Position numbers and translations under genes: made by a program | NCBI GenBank assembly: GCA_910589545.1 | Contig: CAJUSY010000049.1 | Location: 13,700-77,699 of the forward strand | DNA length: 64,000 nucleotides | Direction: 5' to 3' | DNA from: Peptoniphilaceae bacterium | GTDB lineage: Bacteria > Bacillota > Clostridia > Tissierellales > Peptoniphilaceae | Notes under the pieces: model-generated | Databases searched by the model: none | What the model saw: the letters and a program-made list of their open reading frames with translations, nothing else | Told to the model about the DNA's origin: nothing | Shown here: one piece after another, positions 8,547 to 18,455 of the stretch | How positions within the stretch are numbered: the stretch's first letter is position 1 | Layout: every line of letters starts with the position of its first letter

Positions 8547-10916
8547 CTAAAAATAACTTTGAGGATCTAAAGTGATTTTTAAAGTAATCCCCTCTAAGTT
8601 AATATTATATTCATTATTTATCAAAACTTTTTTTACTATATCTATGATTTTGTCCTCTCCGTTTGGGAATTTATAGTACAAATCAAACCTATACATATTA
8701 TTAATTCTTTCAATTGGTGAAGGGTGAGGTCCATTTATCAATGTTGTTGATAATTTATTTCTCCTTATCAATGCGGCAATGTAATTGGAAATCTCAGTAA
8801 TTTTTTTCATAGCAACATTTCTATTTCTACTTGAAATGTTGATATTTAATATTCTAAAAAATGGAGGATAATTAAACGCTTTTCTAAGTTTTGTCTCTTT
8901 TTCATAAAACGTTTTGTAATCATGAAGAGCAGCTGATGTAATAGCAAAATTTTCAGGTTTATAAGTTTGTATAATAACATCTCCTTCATATTCTGCTCTT
9001 CCAGCTCTTCCCGCTACCTGTGTTATTAGCTGAAAAGTTTTCTCATTTGATTTATAATCTCCCAAATTCAGGCTGATATCTGCAGCCATTACACCAACTA
9101 AAGTCACATTTGGAAAATCAAATCCTTTAGACAACATTTGAGTGCCGATTAATATATCTATTTCCTGATTATTCATCATATTATAGATTTTTTTATAATC
9201 TTTTTTCGTGTTAGTAGTATCTCTGTCCATTCTTGCGATTCTCGCATCTGGAAAAAGTTCTCTGGTTTCTTCTTCTAGTTTTTGGGTTCCAGCTCCAAAT
9301 TCTTTTATAAATTTCGATCCACAATTTGGACAAACTTTTGGTTTTAATGCTGTTCTTCCGCACATGTGACAAATCAACCTGTTTTTTGTCTTATGGTAAG
9401 TCATAGAAACATCACAGCTGTCACATTTTATTACATATCCACATCTCCTACATGAAATAAAAGAAGTGTGACCTCTTTTGTTCAAAAACAAAATTGTTTG
9501 TTTCTTATTATTTAAATTTTCTTGTATTTTATTTAAAAGAACCTTACTGAACATTCTCATATTTCCAGTTTCTAATTCTTTTCTCATGTCAACAATAGTG
9601 CATTCAACTGGATTAGTGTTATTAGCTCTTTTGTTCATTTCAATAAGGTTGTATTCTCCATCCAAAGCTTTTTTGTATTCTTCAACTCCTGGAGTTGCTG
9701 ATCCCAAAACTAATTTAGCATCATTGTATTTTACTCTAAAGCTAGAAATGTCAATAGCATTGTATTTTGGATTTTTTTCACTGACATAACTTGTTTCGTG
9801 TTCTTCGTCAATTATTATTAGTCCTAAATTTTTAAATGGAGAAAATACAGCGCTTCTTGCTCCTACAACAATTTTATATTCGCCATTATACATTTTTCGA
9901 AATTGTTCGAATTTTTCATTGATATTTAACTTGGAGTGTATAATAGCGACTTTTCCTGGAAATCTCCCCTCAAATCTTTCAATTGTCTGAGGTGTTAATG
10001 AAATTTCAGGTACTAATATTATGCTATCTTTTCCCTCATTTAGCATCCTTTCAACTAAATGCAAATAAACTTCCGTCTTACCGCTACCTGTGACTCCATG
10101 TAATAAATTAAATTGATTTTCTAAGATTGAGTTGTAAGCTTTTTGTTGCTGTGAATTCAGTTTAATTTTTTCATAAAACATTGTATCTTCCAGCAAAACT
10201 CTATCAACTTCTTTGAAATAAACCTCAACTATTTTCTTTTGTTCAAGTGCTTTTATCACACCTGAAGATGTTTTTGTTTTGGATAAAAGTTCACTATAAA
10301 GCATGTTATTTCTATTTTTAAGTGTTTCTACTATTTTTATTTGAGCACTCGCTCTTTTTGAAATAGTGGGATTATCTTCGATAAGTTTAACGTACTTTTC
10401 TAGTTTTGGAGTAATTTGCTGATCGTAAACTAAATCCATTTTTATCAAGTCAGATTTTACATAATCCATTAATTTTTTGTGACTTATATCATACACATCT
10501 CTTATTTCTGAATATTCTTTTTTATCTTTAAGAATATTGTACAAATCCTCGTCTTCGTCCTTTAACACCTCATTAGCAATGAAGTACTCCTTCAATTCTT
10601 CGAAATTTCCAGGAGGTAAGATAGTATGAAAAGCAGAGCTGTAATCACTTAGATATCGATCAACCATAAAAAAAGCAATATCTATGGATTCTTGCGTAAC
10701 AATAGGATTTAAATCTACTACTGATATTATTTTTTTGTATTCGATATTTTTTTTAGGATTGTCGTTAATTCTAACCACTAAAGCTAATTTATTAATATTT
10801 GATTTTCCAAAAGGTACTATAACTCTCATCCCAACTTCTACATCTTCACTTGTAAAATAAGAGTACAGCCTATTAGTCATCTTTGATTTGTTTCTAAAAA
10901 TAACATCAATATACAT
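8547..10916 (-). CDS. priA: Primosomal replication-restart helicase PriA
   Basis: 3'-5' superfamily 2 helicase that reloads the replisome at stalled forks. The protein has 789 residues. An N-terminal 3'-DNA-binding domain is followed by a winged-helix region, Walker A GVTGSGKTE (274-282) and the DEEH box. A zinc-binding insertion has paired cysteines (CRRCGY, CDSCD, CHMCGR, CPNCGS), and the C-terminal lobe carries GAGTQKLEE. Length is typical. Six bases separate it from coaBC upstream. Confidence 0.96.
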   Translation of the reverse strand: MYIDVIFRNKSKMTNRLYSYFTSEDVEVGMRVIVPFGKSNINKLALVVRINDNPKKNIEYKKIISVVDLNPIVTQESIDIAFFMVDRYLSDYSSAFHTILPPGNFEELKEYFIANEVLKDEDEDLYNILKDKKEYSEIRDVYDISHKKLMDYVKSDLIKMDLVYDQQITPKLEKYVKLIEDNPTISKRASAQIKIVETLKNRNNMLYSELLSKTKTSSGVIKALEQKKIVEVYFKEVDRVLLEDTMFYEKIKLNSQQQKAYNSILENQFNLLHGVTGSGKTEVYLHLVERMLNEGKDSIILVPEISLTPQTIERFEGRFPGKVAIIHSKLNINEKFEQFRKMYNGEYKIVVGARSAVFSPFKNLGLIIIDEEHETSYVSEKNPKYNAIDISSFRVKYNDAKLVLGSATPGVEEYKKALDGEYNLIEMNKRANNTNPVECTIVDMRKELETGNMRMFSKVLLNKIQENLNNKKQTILFLNKRGHTSFISCRRCGYVIKCDSCDVSMTYHKTKNRLICHMCGRTALKPKVCPNCGSKFIKEFGAGTQKLEEETRELFPDARIARMDRDTTNTKKDYKKIYNMMNNQEIDILIGTQMLSKGFDFPNVTLVGVMAADISLNLGDYKSNEKTFQLITQVAGRAGRAEYEGDVIIQTYKPENFAITSAALHDYKTFYEKETKLRKAFNYPPFFRILNINISSRNRNVAMKKITEISNYIAALIRRNKLSTTLINGPHPSPIERINNMYRFDLYYKFPNGEDKIIDIVKKVLINNEYNINLEGITLKITLDPQSYF

Positions 10917-10922
10917 ATTTGC

Positions 10923-12089
10923 CTACTTTATTAAATCCAAAATCTTATCCGCTATATTTAATTTTGTATCCTTATCTAATTCTAATACTTGATTTTTGCT
11001 GATAATAGATACCTTATTGTACTCAGAATTAAACCCAATATCTTTCTTGGATACATCGTTTAATACAATATAATCCAAATTCTTTTCATTTAACTTCTTC
11101 TCAGCATTCTTGATTAAATTGTTAGTTTCTGCAGCAAAACCAATAAAAATTTGATTATCTTTTTTATTTAATGATTTTAAAATATCAGGATTTTCTTCTA
11201 ATTCTAAAGAGTGAATTCCGTCTTGTTTTTTTATTTTTAAATCTTTTCGGTTTTTAACTTTAAAGTCACTTACCGCTGCTGCCATAATCAAACAATCATA
11301 GTTATCAATACAACTTTCTATTTGTTCTTTCATATCTAAGGCAGATTGCACTTTAATATTCTTAACACCGTATGGACTATCAACTGAAGTTTTTCCAGAA
11401 ATAATAGTCACATCTGCTCCTCTCATGAAAGCCTTATTTGCTATTGAGTAACCCATTTTACCACTTGAGTCATTTGTTATATATCTTACAGGATCAATTC
11501 TTTCAACTGTAGCCCCTGCAGTAATCAAAATTTTCTTGCCTTTTAAATCTTTTTCACAGAAATATTTTTCAACTTCTTCTACAATTTCCCAAGGTTCTTT
11601 TAGCCTGCCATCTCCTTTTGTATCGCAAGCAAGCATTCCACTATTTGAATCAATAATTAAATGATTTTTTTCTTTTAATTCTTCTATGTTTTTTTGTGTA
11701 GATGGATTATTCAACATATTAGTATTCATGCTTACACAAAACATTATTGGTTTTGTATATGCTAAAGCTGTTGAAGTTAGTAAATCATCGGCGATACCAT
11801 GATTAATTTTTGCCATTATATTTGCACTTGCAGGTGCAACTAAAAACAAATCTGCCCAATTTGCAAGATCTATGTGTTCAACAACTTTATGCGAATTTTT
11901 GTGAAACATTTTGTTTTTAACATCACATTTACCAATAGTTTCAAAAGTGATTGGACTTACAAATTCACATGCAGAATCTGTCATTATGATTTTAATATTG
12001 TAATCAAGTTTTTTTAATCTACTTAAAACATCAACAACCTTGTAAATAGCAATTCCTCCAGTAACTCCCAAAAGAATATTTTTATTCAT
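10923..12089 (-). CDS. coaBC: Bifunctional CoaBC, coenzyme A biosynthesis
   Basis: Joins cysteine to 4'-phosphopantothenate and then decarboxylates the product. The N-terminal flavin decarboxylase half (about 1-175) shows GGIAIYK, PASANIMAKI, the substrate motif MNTNM and the lid Cys in ACDTKGDGR. The C-terminal synthetase half starts at KILITAGAT and has RYITNDSSGKMG. 388 residues is close to the family norm. It overlaps rpoZ by 8 bases, consistent with translational coupling. Confidence 0.96.
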   Translation of the reverse strand: MNKNILLGVTGGIAIYKVVDVLSRLKKLDYNIKIIMTDSACEFVSPITFETIGKCDVKNKMFHKNSHKVVEHIDLANWADLFLVAPASANIMAKINHGIADDLLTSTALAYTKPIMFCVSMNTNMLNNPSTQKNIEELKEKNHLIIDSNSGMLACDTKGDGRLKEPWEIVEEVEKYFCEKDLKGKKILITAGATVERIDPVRYITNDSSGKMGYSIANKAFMRGADVTIISGKTSVDSPYGVKNIKVQSALDMKEQIESCIDNYDCLIMAAAVSDFKVKNRKDLKIKKQDGIHSLELEENPDILKSLNKKDNQIFIGFAAETNNLIKNAEKKLNEKNLDYIVLNDVSKKDIGFNSEYNKVSIISKNQVLELDKDTKLNIADKILDLIK

Positions 12090-12279
12090 TTGCTTTGTCT
12101 TCCCTCACCTTTTTTTCCATAACTTCTTCTAAGGCAGTAGTTACTGGTTGTGCCTCTGCTTTCTTTAATTTAGTTTCCTTTCCATCTATTAGCATTCTAG
12201 CTCTTTTGCTTACCATAACACAAAGTGCATATCTACTATTATTTACTTCTGATAATTTTTTAAATGACGGATTAATCAT
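12082..12279 (-). CDS. rpoZ: RNA polymerase omega subunit
   Basis: Small 65-residue subunit that helps fold and hold beta-prime in RNA polymerase. The N-terminal half carries the family core, including SRYALCVMVSKRAR; the C-terminal half is charged. It overlaps gmk upstream and coaBC downstream by 8 bases each, the usual gmk-rpoZ-coaBC order of Firmicutes. Confidence 0.94.
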   Translation of the reverse strand: MINPSFKKLSEVNNSRYALCVMVSKRARMLIDGKETKLKKAEAQPVTTALEEVMEKKVREDKANE

Positions 12280-12859
12280 ATCTTTCTCCTTTTACAACTC
12301 TAAATTTTTCTGCATCAATTATAGTTTCAATATTTTTCACAGTTTCATCAACATCTTTATTAATTACTGCATAATCATATTCATCAATAAAACTCAATTC
12401 TTTCTTAGCATTTTTCATTCTGATATTTATTGTTTCCTCATCTTCTGTGTTTCTTCCTTCAATTCTTCTTCTAAGTTCAATCAAATCTGGTGGAAGAATA
12501 AACACAAAAACAGCTTCCGGATAGTTTTCTTTAACTTTCAAAGCTCCTTGAACATCAATTTCAAGAATAACTATCTCACCTTTGTTAATTTGGTCAAAAA
12601 CAAATGATTTTGGAGTTCCATAAAAATTGTTATGAACATTAGCATATTCTATGAAATCTCCTTGTTCTATTTTTTTCTTAAATTCATCTAAACTCAAAAA
12701 GTAATAATTTTCTCCATCTACTTCGTAAGGTCTTTTTTTCCTTGTCGTAGCGGAAACGGAATATACAATATCATCTTTTTGTGAAATTAATTTTTCACAA
12801 ACAGTTCCTTTGCCAACTCCCGATGGCCCTGAAACAACTAATAAAAATCCATCTCTCAT
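12272..12859 (-). CDS. gmk: Guanylate kinase
   Basis: Phosphorylates GMP to GDP with ATP. The 195-residue protein has the P-loop GPSGVGKG at 11-18, the GMP-binding region with TTRKKRPYEVDG, and the lid region GRNTEDEETI. AAGG lies nine bases before the ATG. It directly follows remA, a conserved link in Firmicutes. Confidence 0.97.
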   Translation of the reverse strand: MRDGFLLVVSGPSGVGKGTVCEKLISQKDDIVYSVSATTRKKRPYEVDGENYYFLSLDEFKKKIEQGDFIEYANVHNNFYGTPKSFVFDQINKGEIVILEIDVQGALKVKENYPEAVFVFILPPDLIELRRRIEGRNTEDEETINIRMKNAKKELSFIDEYDYAVINKDVDETVKNIETIIDAEKFRVVKGERYD

Positions 12860-12860
12860 A

Positions 12861-13112
12861 TCAATTTTCCTTATTATTTGATTTATCTAATCTCATTTGT
12901 AAAGTCTCCGGTTGAAGACAACTCAATACAACATGACTGGAATCCATTATAATTACACTTCTAGTTTTTCTACCAAAAGTTACATCTATAAGATTGTTAT
13001 CTTCTTTTGCTTTTTGAACTATTCTTTTAATTGGATTCGTTTCTGGACTTACAATTGCAACAATTCTTTTACTATTAACTAAATTTGAAAATCCTATACC
13101 TAAACTTTCCAT
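12861..13112 (-). CDS. remA: Extracellular matrix regulatory protein RemA (DUF370)
   Basis: Small DNA-binding protein that in Bacillus activates biofilm matrix and osmoprotection genes. From the ATG at 13112 it has 83 residues and matches the family from its first residues (IGFSNLVNSKRIVAIVSP) through RSVIIMDSSHVVLS. An in-frame TTG at 13127 would add five residues and overlap yicC, but the ATG aligns with known starts and AGAGGG lies just before it. A matrix role in this organism is not shown; the conserved yicC-remA-gmk neighbourhood is. Confidence 0.92.
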   Translation of the reverse strand: MESLGIGFSNLVNSKRIVAIVSPETNPIKRIVQKAKEDNNLIDVTFGRKTRSVIIMDSSHVVLSCLQPETLQMRLDKSNNKEN

Positions 13113-13119
13113 TTTCCCT

Positions 13120-13995
13120 CTACTCAATATTTTGTACTTGTTCTCTTAATTTTTCAATCAAACTTTTAACTTCAATAACACAAACTGAAATAGATTCATC
13201 ATTAGATTTTGAAGAAATTGTATTGATTTCACGATTCATTTCTTGGATAATGAAATCTAATTTTCGACCGATGCTATGTTTTAATTCCATAGTTGATTTG
13301 AATTGAACTATATGAGAATCAAATCTTTTCAATTCTTCGTTAATATCTGACTTATCTGCCATCAACGCAACTTCCAAATACATTCTATCCTTGTCTATTT
13401 TTTCTTCTTCTAATAATTCAGAAATCTTTTTAAACAAATTTTCCCTATATTCTTGTACACTGTTTTCAGACAAACTTGCAATTTTTGATATTTCGGTTTC
13501 TATTTTGGAAAGATTTTCAGTTAAATCTTTTTCTAGGTTATCTCCTTCTATCGATCTCATAGAATAAATTTTGTTAACAGCTTCATCAAGAACTTTTAGA
13601 ATATTATCGTGCAAAAATTCATTATCTAAATCCTTGTAAGTAAAAGACATTACATCTTCATAATTTACTAAATCTCTAACATTGATATCTGATTTCATGT
13701 CTAATTTTTCATTTAATGAATCCAGCTTTTCTTTGATTTTTTCGGCTAATTCATAATTTATATCCACACTATCAACCGATAATTGATATTTCTTAATTTT
13801 GATGAAAACATCAACTCTACCACGTTTTAATTTGGATTTAATAAGTGACTTCATGTCTTCTAACATAAAATTCAAATAACTTGGCATCGAAAAATTGAAA
13901 TCCAAATACCTGTTATTAACAGACTTAATTTCTATATCTATGCTACAATCTTCTAATTCCAAACTTGAAGATCCAAATCCTGTCATAGACTTCAT
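13120..13995 (-). CDS. YicC/YloC-family endoribonuclease
   Basis: Family of endoribonucleases, YicC in E. coli and YloC in Bacillus. The protein has 291 residues, starts MKSMTGFG as family members do, and contains the two typical regions: an N-terminal beta-rich YicC_N part and a C-terminal helical DUF1732 part with VALMADKSDINEEL and EMNREINT. A strong ribosome site, GGGAGG, precedes the ATG. It heads the remA-gmk-rpoZ-coaBC-priA-def-fmt run behind a candidate promoter. Confidence 0.93.
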   Translation of the reverse strand: MKSMTGFGSSSLELEDCSIDIEIKSVNNRYLDFNFSMPSYLNFMLEDMKSLIKSKLKRGRVDVFIKIKKYQLSVDSVDINYELAEKIKEKLDSLNEKLDMKSDINVRDLVNYEDVMSFTYKDLDNEFLHDNILKVLDEAVNKIYSMRSIEGDNLEKDLTENLSKIETEISKIASLSENSVQEYRENLFKKISELLEEEKIDKDRMYLEVALMADKSDINEELKRFDSHIVQFKSTMELKHSIGRKLDFIIQEMNREINTISSKSNDESISVCVIEVKSLIEKLREQVQNIE

Positions 13996-14020
13996 TTCTA
14001 TCGCCTCCCTTGATATTGTT

Positions 14021-14049
14021 AGTTTATATTAACTTAGAAAAATTTACAA
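14021..14049 (-). promoter_or_regulatory. Candidate sigma-A promoter for the yicC operon
   Basis: Minus-strand TTGTAA (14044-14049) and TAAACT (14021-14026) are separated by 17 bases. The predicted start lies about 20 bases before the yicC ATG, leaving room for the GGGAGG site. Confidence 0.45.
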
Positions 14050-14065
14050 TAATTTATTACATTTT

Positions 14066-15802
14066 TTAAACAATTTCTTTTATATCATCAATATTATATG
14101 AACTCATGTCGACATTCACAGTGTTGAAATTGTTGTAAAATACCATTCCTGGTTTTGCACCTTTAGCTTTTTTTACGTTTTTCTTTTCAGTATAATCAAC
14201 TTCAACAAATTTTTCTTTACTCATAGAAGAGAAATACGCTGCCAAGAAACACGCTACATTATAATCTTCATGAATGAGGTTTTCATTTCTCATAATAACG
14301 TGAGATCCTGGCATATCTTTTACATGAACAAAAATATCTTCCCTATTTGCTTGTTTCAAAGTTAAATTATCATTTTGATAGTTGTTTTTTCCTACATATA
14401 TATCAACATTATTTTTTGTGACAAAATGTCTTGGCTTGGATGGTTTGACTTTTGCAGTTTTTTTCTTAGATTTTTTTATCAAACCTATTTTTACCATTTC
14501 ATCCTTGATTTCAGATAATTCTTGGTATTCTGTAACTCTTTCTAATGTTTCTAAAAGTTGTAACAAATACTCATTTTCTTGTTTTATCAAAGGAAGTTCT
14601 TGCTCAATCATTTTTTCTCTAGTTTTTAATTTACTAAATTTTTTATAGTAATTTTGTGCATTTTCATTTCCAGATTTTATTGGATTTAGTGGAATGTCTA
14701 TTTTATTCATATTTTCATAAAAGTTTTCAACTGTTATTTTATCCATACCTTTTTGTATTAGATACATATTAGAACTTATAAGGTCCGCATAAACCTTGTA
14801 TATGTCTCGTTTCTTTGCTTCTTGCAAATCAATCGTTAAATTATTCAATTTATTGGAATTTCTTTGTATTTTGTTTGAAACTATTTTTTTAAGATGTGAA
14901 GACTTTTGAGTTATGGAGTCATTTGAACTATGCTTTTTATAATAGTAATCTAGCATTTCGTGTATATCAGTAAAATTTTTCTTTTGATATCCGTAATTCT
15001 CCAATTTTATAACGTGAAAATCCTTTAACTTTTCATCTTCATCTATTACTATAGAATAATCGTAATAGCAATTTCTTATAGCATTTCTAACATCAACAAA
15101 GCATACATTAAATCTAGATTTTTCATCTTCATCCAAATCCTCTAACTTTATATTAAAATCCAAATCAGCCCTCAAACAAATTTCCCTAGAAATCGTAGGA
15201 GAAAACCCAGTGTAATTTTTATAAAAAACTTGTTGAAGTTTAGTAGTTCCTTCAGCAATTTCAGATGGAAGTGTGTAAGATTTCAAAATATTTATTTTAT
15301 CATCTTCTAAATATAAATACTTAGTTTTTGGTAAAATTTGTCTGATACTTTTCGTATCAAAACTGATTCTCTTGATTGCATCTACTATAAGTTTGCTTTC
15401 TTTTTCTATCAAAATTATATTGGAATGTTTACCCATTAGCTCCACAACTAATGTGTAGTTCATATCATATCCCATCTCATCTCTACTGTTAACATCAATA
15501 TTTACAACTCTATCCATTGACTCCTGATAAATGTCAGTAATTACTGACCCTTGTAAATATTTTCTCATTAACATACAAAAATTATATGCTTCAATGGGAT
15601 TCTTCTTATTTTCATTTGTAAAATGCATCCTCGGTAATGATGAGGATGCAGAAATAAGAAGTTTATAATTTTGTTTGTTATTATAGATTATTAAATCTAA
15701 TTCGTTTTTATCTGGTTGATTAACTTTACTAATTTTTCCATTAGTTAATTTTTCTTTTATATCGTCAACTATCGCTTTTGTTACAATTCCGTCAAAGCTC
15801 AT
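14066..15802 (-). CDS. rqcH: Rqc2/NEMF-type ribosome quality control factor RqcH
   Basis: NFACT-family protein, older name fibronectin-binding protein A. It binds obstructed 50S subunits and recruits tRNA-Ala to add C-terminal alanine tails. The 578 residues comprise NFACT-N (about 1-200) with the essential Asp97-Arg98 pair (MDRVVNIDV), a helix-hairpin-helix and coiled-coil middle, and a C-terminal NFACT-R domain from about 455 (RHFVTKNNVDIYVGKNN). It lies directly downstream of smpB and rnr, so two rescue routes share one locus. Surface fibronectin binding is reported for homologues but has no signal peptide here. Confidence 0.93.
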   Translation of the reverse strand: MSFDGIVTKAIVDDIKEKLTNGKISKVNQPDKNELDLIIYNNKQNYKLLISASSSLPRMHFTNENKKNPIEAYNFCMLMRKYLQGSVITDIYQESMDRVVNIDVNSRDEMGYDMNYTLVVELMGKHSNIILIEKESKLIVDAIKRISFDTKSIRQILPKTKYLYLEDDKINILKSYTLPSEIAEGTTKLQQVFYKNYTGFSPTISREICLRADLDFNIKLEDLDEDEKSRFNVCFVDVRNAIRNCYYDYSIVIDEDEKLKDFHVIKLENYGYQKKNFTDIHEMLDYYYKKHSSNDSITQKSSHLKKIVSNKIQRNSNKLNNLTIDLQEAKKRDIYKVYADLISSNMYLIQKGMDKITVENFYENMNKIDIPLNPIKSGNENAQNYYKKFSKLKTREKMIEQELPLIKQENEYLLQLLETLERVTEYQELSEIKDEMVKIGLIKKSKKKTAKVKPSKPRHFVTKNNVDIYVGKNNYQNDNLTLKQANREDIFVHVKDMPGSHVIMRNENLIHEDYNVACFLAAYFSSMSKEKFVEVDYTEKKNVKKAKGAKPGMVFYNNFNTVNVDMSSYNIDDIKEIV

Positions 15803-15811
15803 TGTTACTCC

Positions 15812-16261
15812 TTATCTTCTCATTGCTCTTTGCATATTTCTTAAATCGTCTCGTTTTTTCAAAGTTTCTCTCTTGTCATACAAATTCTTACCTTTTGCAA
15901 GTGCAATTTCAACCTTAACAAGTCCATTTTTTTCGTAAACTCTTAAAGGTATCAATGTATAACCTTGTTCTTTTGTCTTGCCGATTAATTTTCTAATTTC
16001 AGATTTATGCATTAAAAGTTTTCTTTTTCTTAAACTGTCCACGTTAAAAATATTCCCTTGTGTGTACGGACTTACATTCATTGAATATACAAAAACTTCA
16101 GAATTTTCTATCATACAATAACTTTCCTTTATAGAAACTTTTCCTTTTTTGATTGACTTAACCTCAGTTCCTTTTAGCTCAATTCCGCATTCATACACAT
16201 CTTCGATGAAATATTCATGACGCGCTTTTTTATTGTTTGCTAATAATTTTATATCACTCAT
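15812..16261 (-). CDS. smpB: tmRNA-binding protein SmpB
   Basis: Partners tmRNA in trans-translation to free stalled ribosomes. The 149 residues have the OB-fold core with ARHEYFIEDVYECGIEL, GTEVKSI and the VSIKESY segment, then a basic C-terminal tail (GKNLYDKRETLKKRD) that mimics mRNA in the A site. It lies between rnr and rqcH; rnr-smpB is a conserved pair. The ssrA gene itself is not in this window. Confidence 0.96.
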   Translation of the reverse strand: MSDIKLLANNKKARHEYFIEDVYECGIELKGTEVKSIKKGKVSIKESYCMIENSEVFVYSMNVSPYTQGNIFNVDSLRKRKLLMHKSEIRKLIGKTKEQGYTLIPLRVYEKNGLVKVEIALAKGKNLYDKRETLKKRDDLRNMQRAMRR

Positions 16262-16273
16262 TATATTCCTTCT

Positions 16274-18379
16274 CTAATTTACAAATTCAAAATCAATTTG
16301 ACGCTTGTCCTTATCACTGTTTATTACTTTTACTTTTACTTTTTGTCCAATATGGAATGATTTTTTTGTTCTTTCACCATACACAGTGTAATTCTTATCG
16401 TCAAATACATAATAATCATCCATCATAGATTGAAATTGTACTAAACCTTCGATTGTATTGTCAAGTTGTACAAAAATCCCAAATTTTGTCAGAGAACTAA
16501 TAATACCATTGAATTGTTCATCTATATGATGTTGCATATATTCTGCTGATTTCATATCAATAGCTTCTCGTTCAGCTTCTTCTGCTCTTCTTTCAGTTAG
16601 TGAACATTGTTTAGCAATATCTTTGATATATTTCATGAATTCTTTTTCATTATTAGTATCTGGTTTATGATTTATAAAATTCTTTACAATTCTGTGAATA
16701 AATAAATCCGGATATCTTCTAATTGGAGATGTGAAATGTGTATAGAACATAGATGCCAACCCGAAATGCATACTAGGATTTTGGCTGTACTCAGCTTTTT
16801 GCATCGATCTTAGTAATAGTGAAGATAAGAGAGGCTTTTCGGGCTTACCATCTAGTTCATTAAGAATTTTTTGGTAATCCTTTGAATACAAGTTTTTTCC
16901 TTTCAAATGATATCCAAAGTTTGACAAAATTCTTTTGAAAGTATTGACCTTCTCTTCATCAGGCTCTTCATGCACTCTGTATAAAAATGGTCTGTCTAAA
17001 TAACCAAAATGACTCGCTACAGTTTCATTCGTAATTAGCATGAATTCCTCAATTAATTTATTGCCTGTTCTTCGTTCGTCTTTTTTAACATCTATAACTT
17101 TTGAGTTTTCATCTAAAATAATTTTAGTTTCTGGAAAATCGAAGTCAATGCTTCCTCTGTTTTTTCTTCTAACACTTAGAATTTCATACAATTCTTTCAT
17201 TAGTAACAAATTATCTGTAAGTTTCTCATCTTTAAATGGATTATTTATGTCTTCCAAAAAATCTGATACATCTTTGTAAATTAATCTGTAATCCGACTTT
17301 ATAACAGATTCATATAACTTGTAGTCCAAGGTTTTACCAGTTGGTGAAATTTCCATCTTAACTGTCAGACAAAGTCTATCCTCATTTGGATTTAATGAGC
17401 AAATTCCGTTTGATAATTCAAATGGTAACATTGGAATTACACGATCTATCATATAAACACTTGTTCCTCTTCTAAAAGCCTCTTTATCAAGCGCAGTGTT
17501 TTTTCTAACATAATGGCTTACATCGGCAATATGAACGTATAATATAAAATTTTCGCCTTTTTTAGAAATACTTATAGCATCGTCAAAATCTTTTGCATCA
17601 TATCCGTCAATTGTAACTGTAAACAAATCCCTAAAATCCATGCGTGATTTTTTTTCTGATTCATCTACTTGTTGTTCAATTTCTTGTGCTTGTAGTTTTA
17701 CTTTTTTGGGAAATTCGTAAGGTAATTTAAAAGTTTTTGCTATAGAATATATATCAATTCCCGGATCATCTTTTGCTCCTAAAACTTCAACAACTACCCC
17801 TTCAGGATTTTTGTGTTTTTTTGAAGGAGTTTTGATAAGCTTTACCACAACTTTATCATTGTTTTTAGCTCCATTTTTATTCCCAGATTGTACAAAAACA
17901 TCAAATCCGTATTTTTTATCATCTAAAATTACAAATCCATAACCTTTAGCTTCATCAAAAGTTCCCACAAGTTTTTTTGTTTCTCTAGAAATAATTTGTA
18001 ATACTTTGCCTTCGGGGCTTCTGTTTGGTTTTTTGTCAACTGTTATCGTAACTAAGACCTTATCTTTATGAATAGCCCCTTTCAAATCTTTCTTGGCTAT
18101 AAATATATCATCAATACTTTCATCATCAGGAATAAAATAGCAAAAATCACTTCCAGATCCTTGAATAGTACCTGTATATGCTTTTTGCTGTGAAATTGGA
18201 ATTATATTAAAATTTTTATCTACTAAAATTTTATTATCCTTTTGTAGTTCATTAATAATTTGATTAAAAATTTTATAATCTTTTTTTTCAATATTTAATC
18301 TTGAAGATAATTCATCAAAAGTTAAAGGAATATAATCATCAGAATTTACAATATTAAGTACCTTTTGCTTTATTTTCAT
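16274..18379 (-). CDS. rnr: Ribonuclease R
   Basis: Processive 3'-5' exoribonuclease that degrades structured RNA and tmRNA-tagged messages. Domain order is an N-terminal winged helix, cold-shock domains, the RNB catalytic core (DYDAKDFDDA-like metal motif read as IDGYDAKDFDDAISI) and a C-terminal S1 domain ending IDFEF. The protein has 701 residues, slightly short of the usual 750-800. The ATG at 18379 is chosen over a TTG three bases upstream because AGGAGG lies six bases before it. Confidence 0.95.
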   Translation of the reverse strand: MKIKQKVLNIVNSDDYIPLTFDELSSRLNIEKKDYKIFNQIINELQKDNKILVDKNFNIIPISQQKAYTGTIQGSGSDFCYFIPDDESIDDIFIAKKDLKGAIHKDKVLVTITVDKKPNRSPEGKVLQIISRETKKLVGTFDEAKGYGFVILDDKKYGFDVFVQSGNKNGAKNNDKVVVKLIKTPSKKHKNPEGVVVEVLGAKDDPGIDIYSIAKTFKLPYEFPKKVKLQAQEIEQQVDESEKKSRMDFRDLFTVTIDGYDAKDFDDAISISKKGENFILYVHIADVSHYVRKNTALDKEAFRRGTSVYMIDRVIPMLPFELSNGICSLNPNEDRLCLTVKMEISPTGKTLDYKLYESVIKSDYRLIYKDVSDFLEDINNPFKDEKLTDNLLLMKELYEILSVRRKNRGSIDFDFPETKIILDENSKVIDVKKDERRTGNKLIEEFMLITNETVASHFGYLDRPFLYRVHEEPDEEKVNTFKRILSNFGYHLKGKNLYSKDYQKILNELDGKPEKPLLSSLLLRSMQKAEYSQNPSMHFGLASMFYTHFTSPIRRYPDLFIHRIVKNFINHKPDTNNEKEFMKYIKDIAKQCSLTERRAEEAEREAIDMKSAEYMQHHIDEQFNGIISSLTKFGIFVQLDNTIEGLVQFQSMMDDYYVFDDKNYTVYGERTKKSFHIGQKVKVKVINSDKDKRQIDFEFVN

Positions 18380-18408
18380 CAAATACCTCCTGGTTGTTTC
18401 CTATAACT

Positions 18409-18414
18409 ATTATA
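18409..18414 (-). promoter_or_regulatory. Candidate -10 box for rnr-smpB-rqcH
   Basis: A perfect TATAAT lies about 30 bases upstream of the rnr start. No convincing -35 box is seen at 16-18 bases, so this is a weak call. Confidence 0.3.
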
Positions 18415-18455
18415 CCCTAAATGATAATAAACTACCTAATTATTGTGTTTTACAA

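Noticed and set aside
12095..12607. 170-codon plus-strand open frame across rpoZ and gmk
   Set aside because: Composition is hydrophobic noise and both minus-strand genes are unmistakable.
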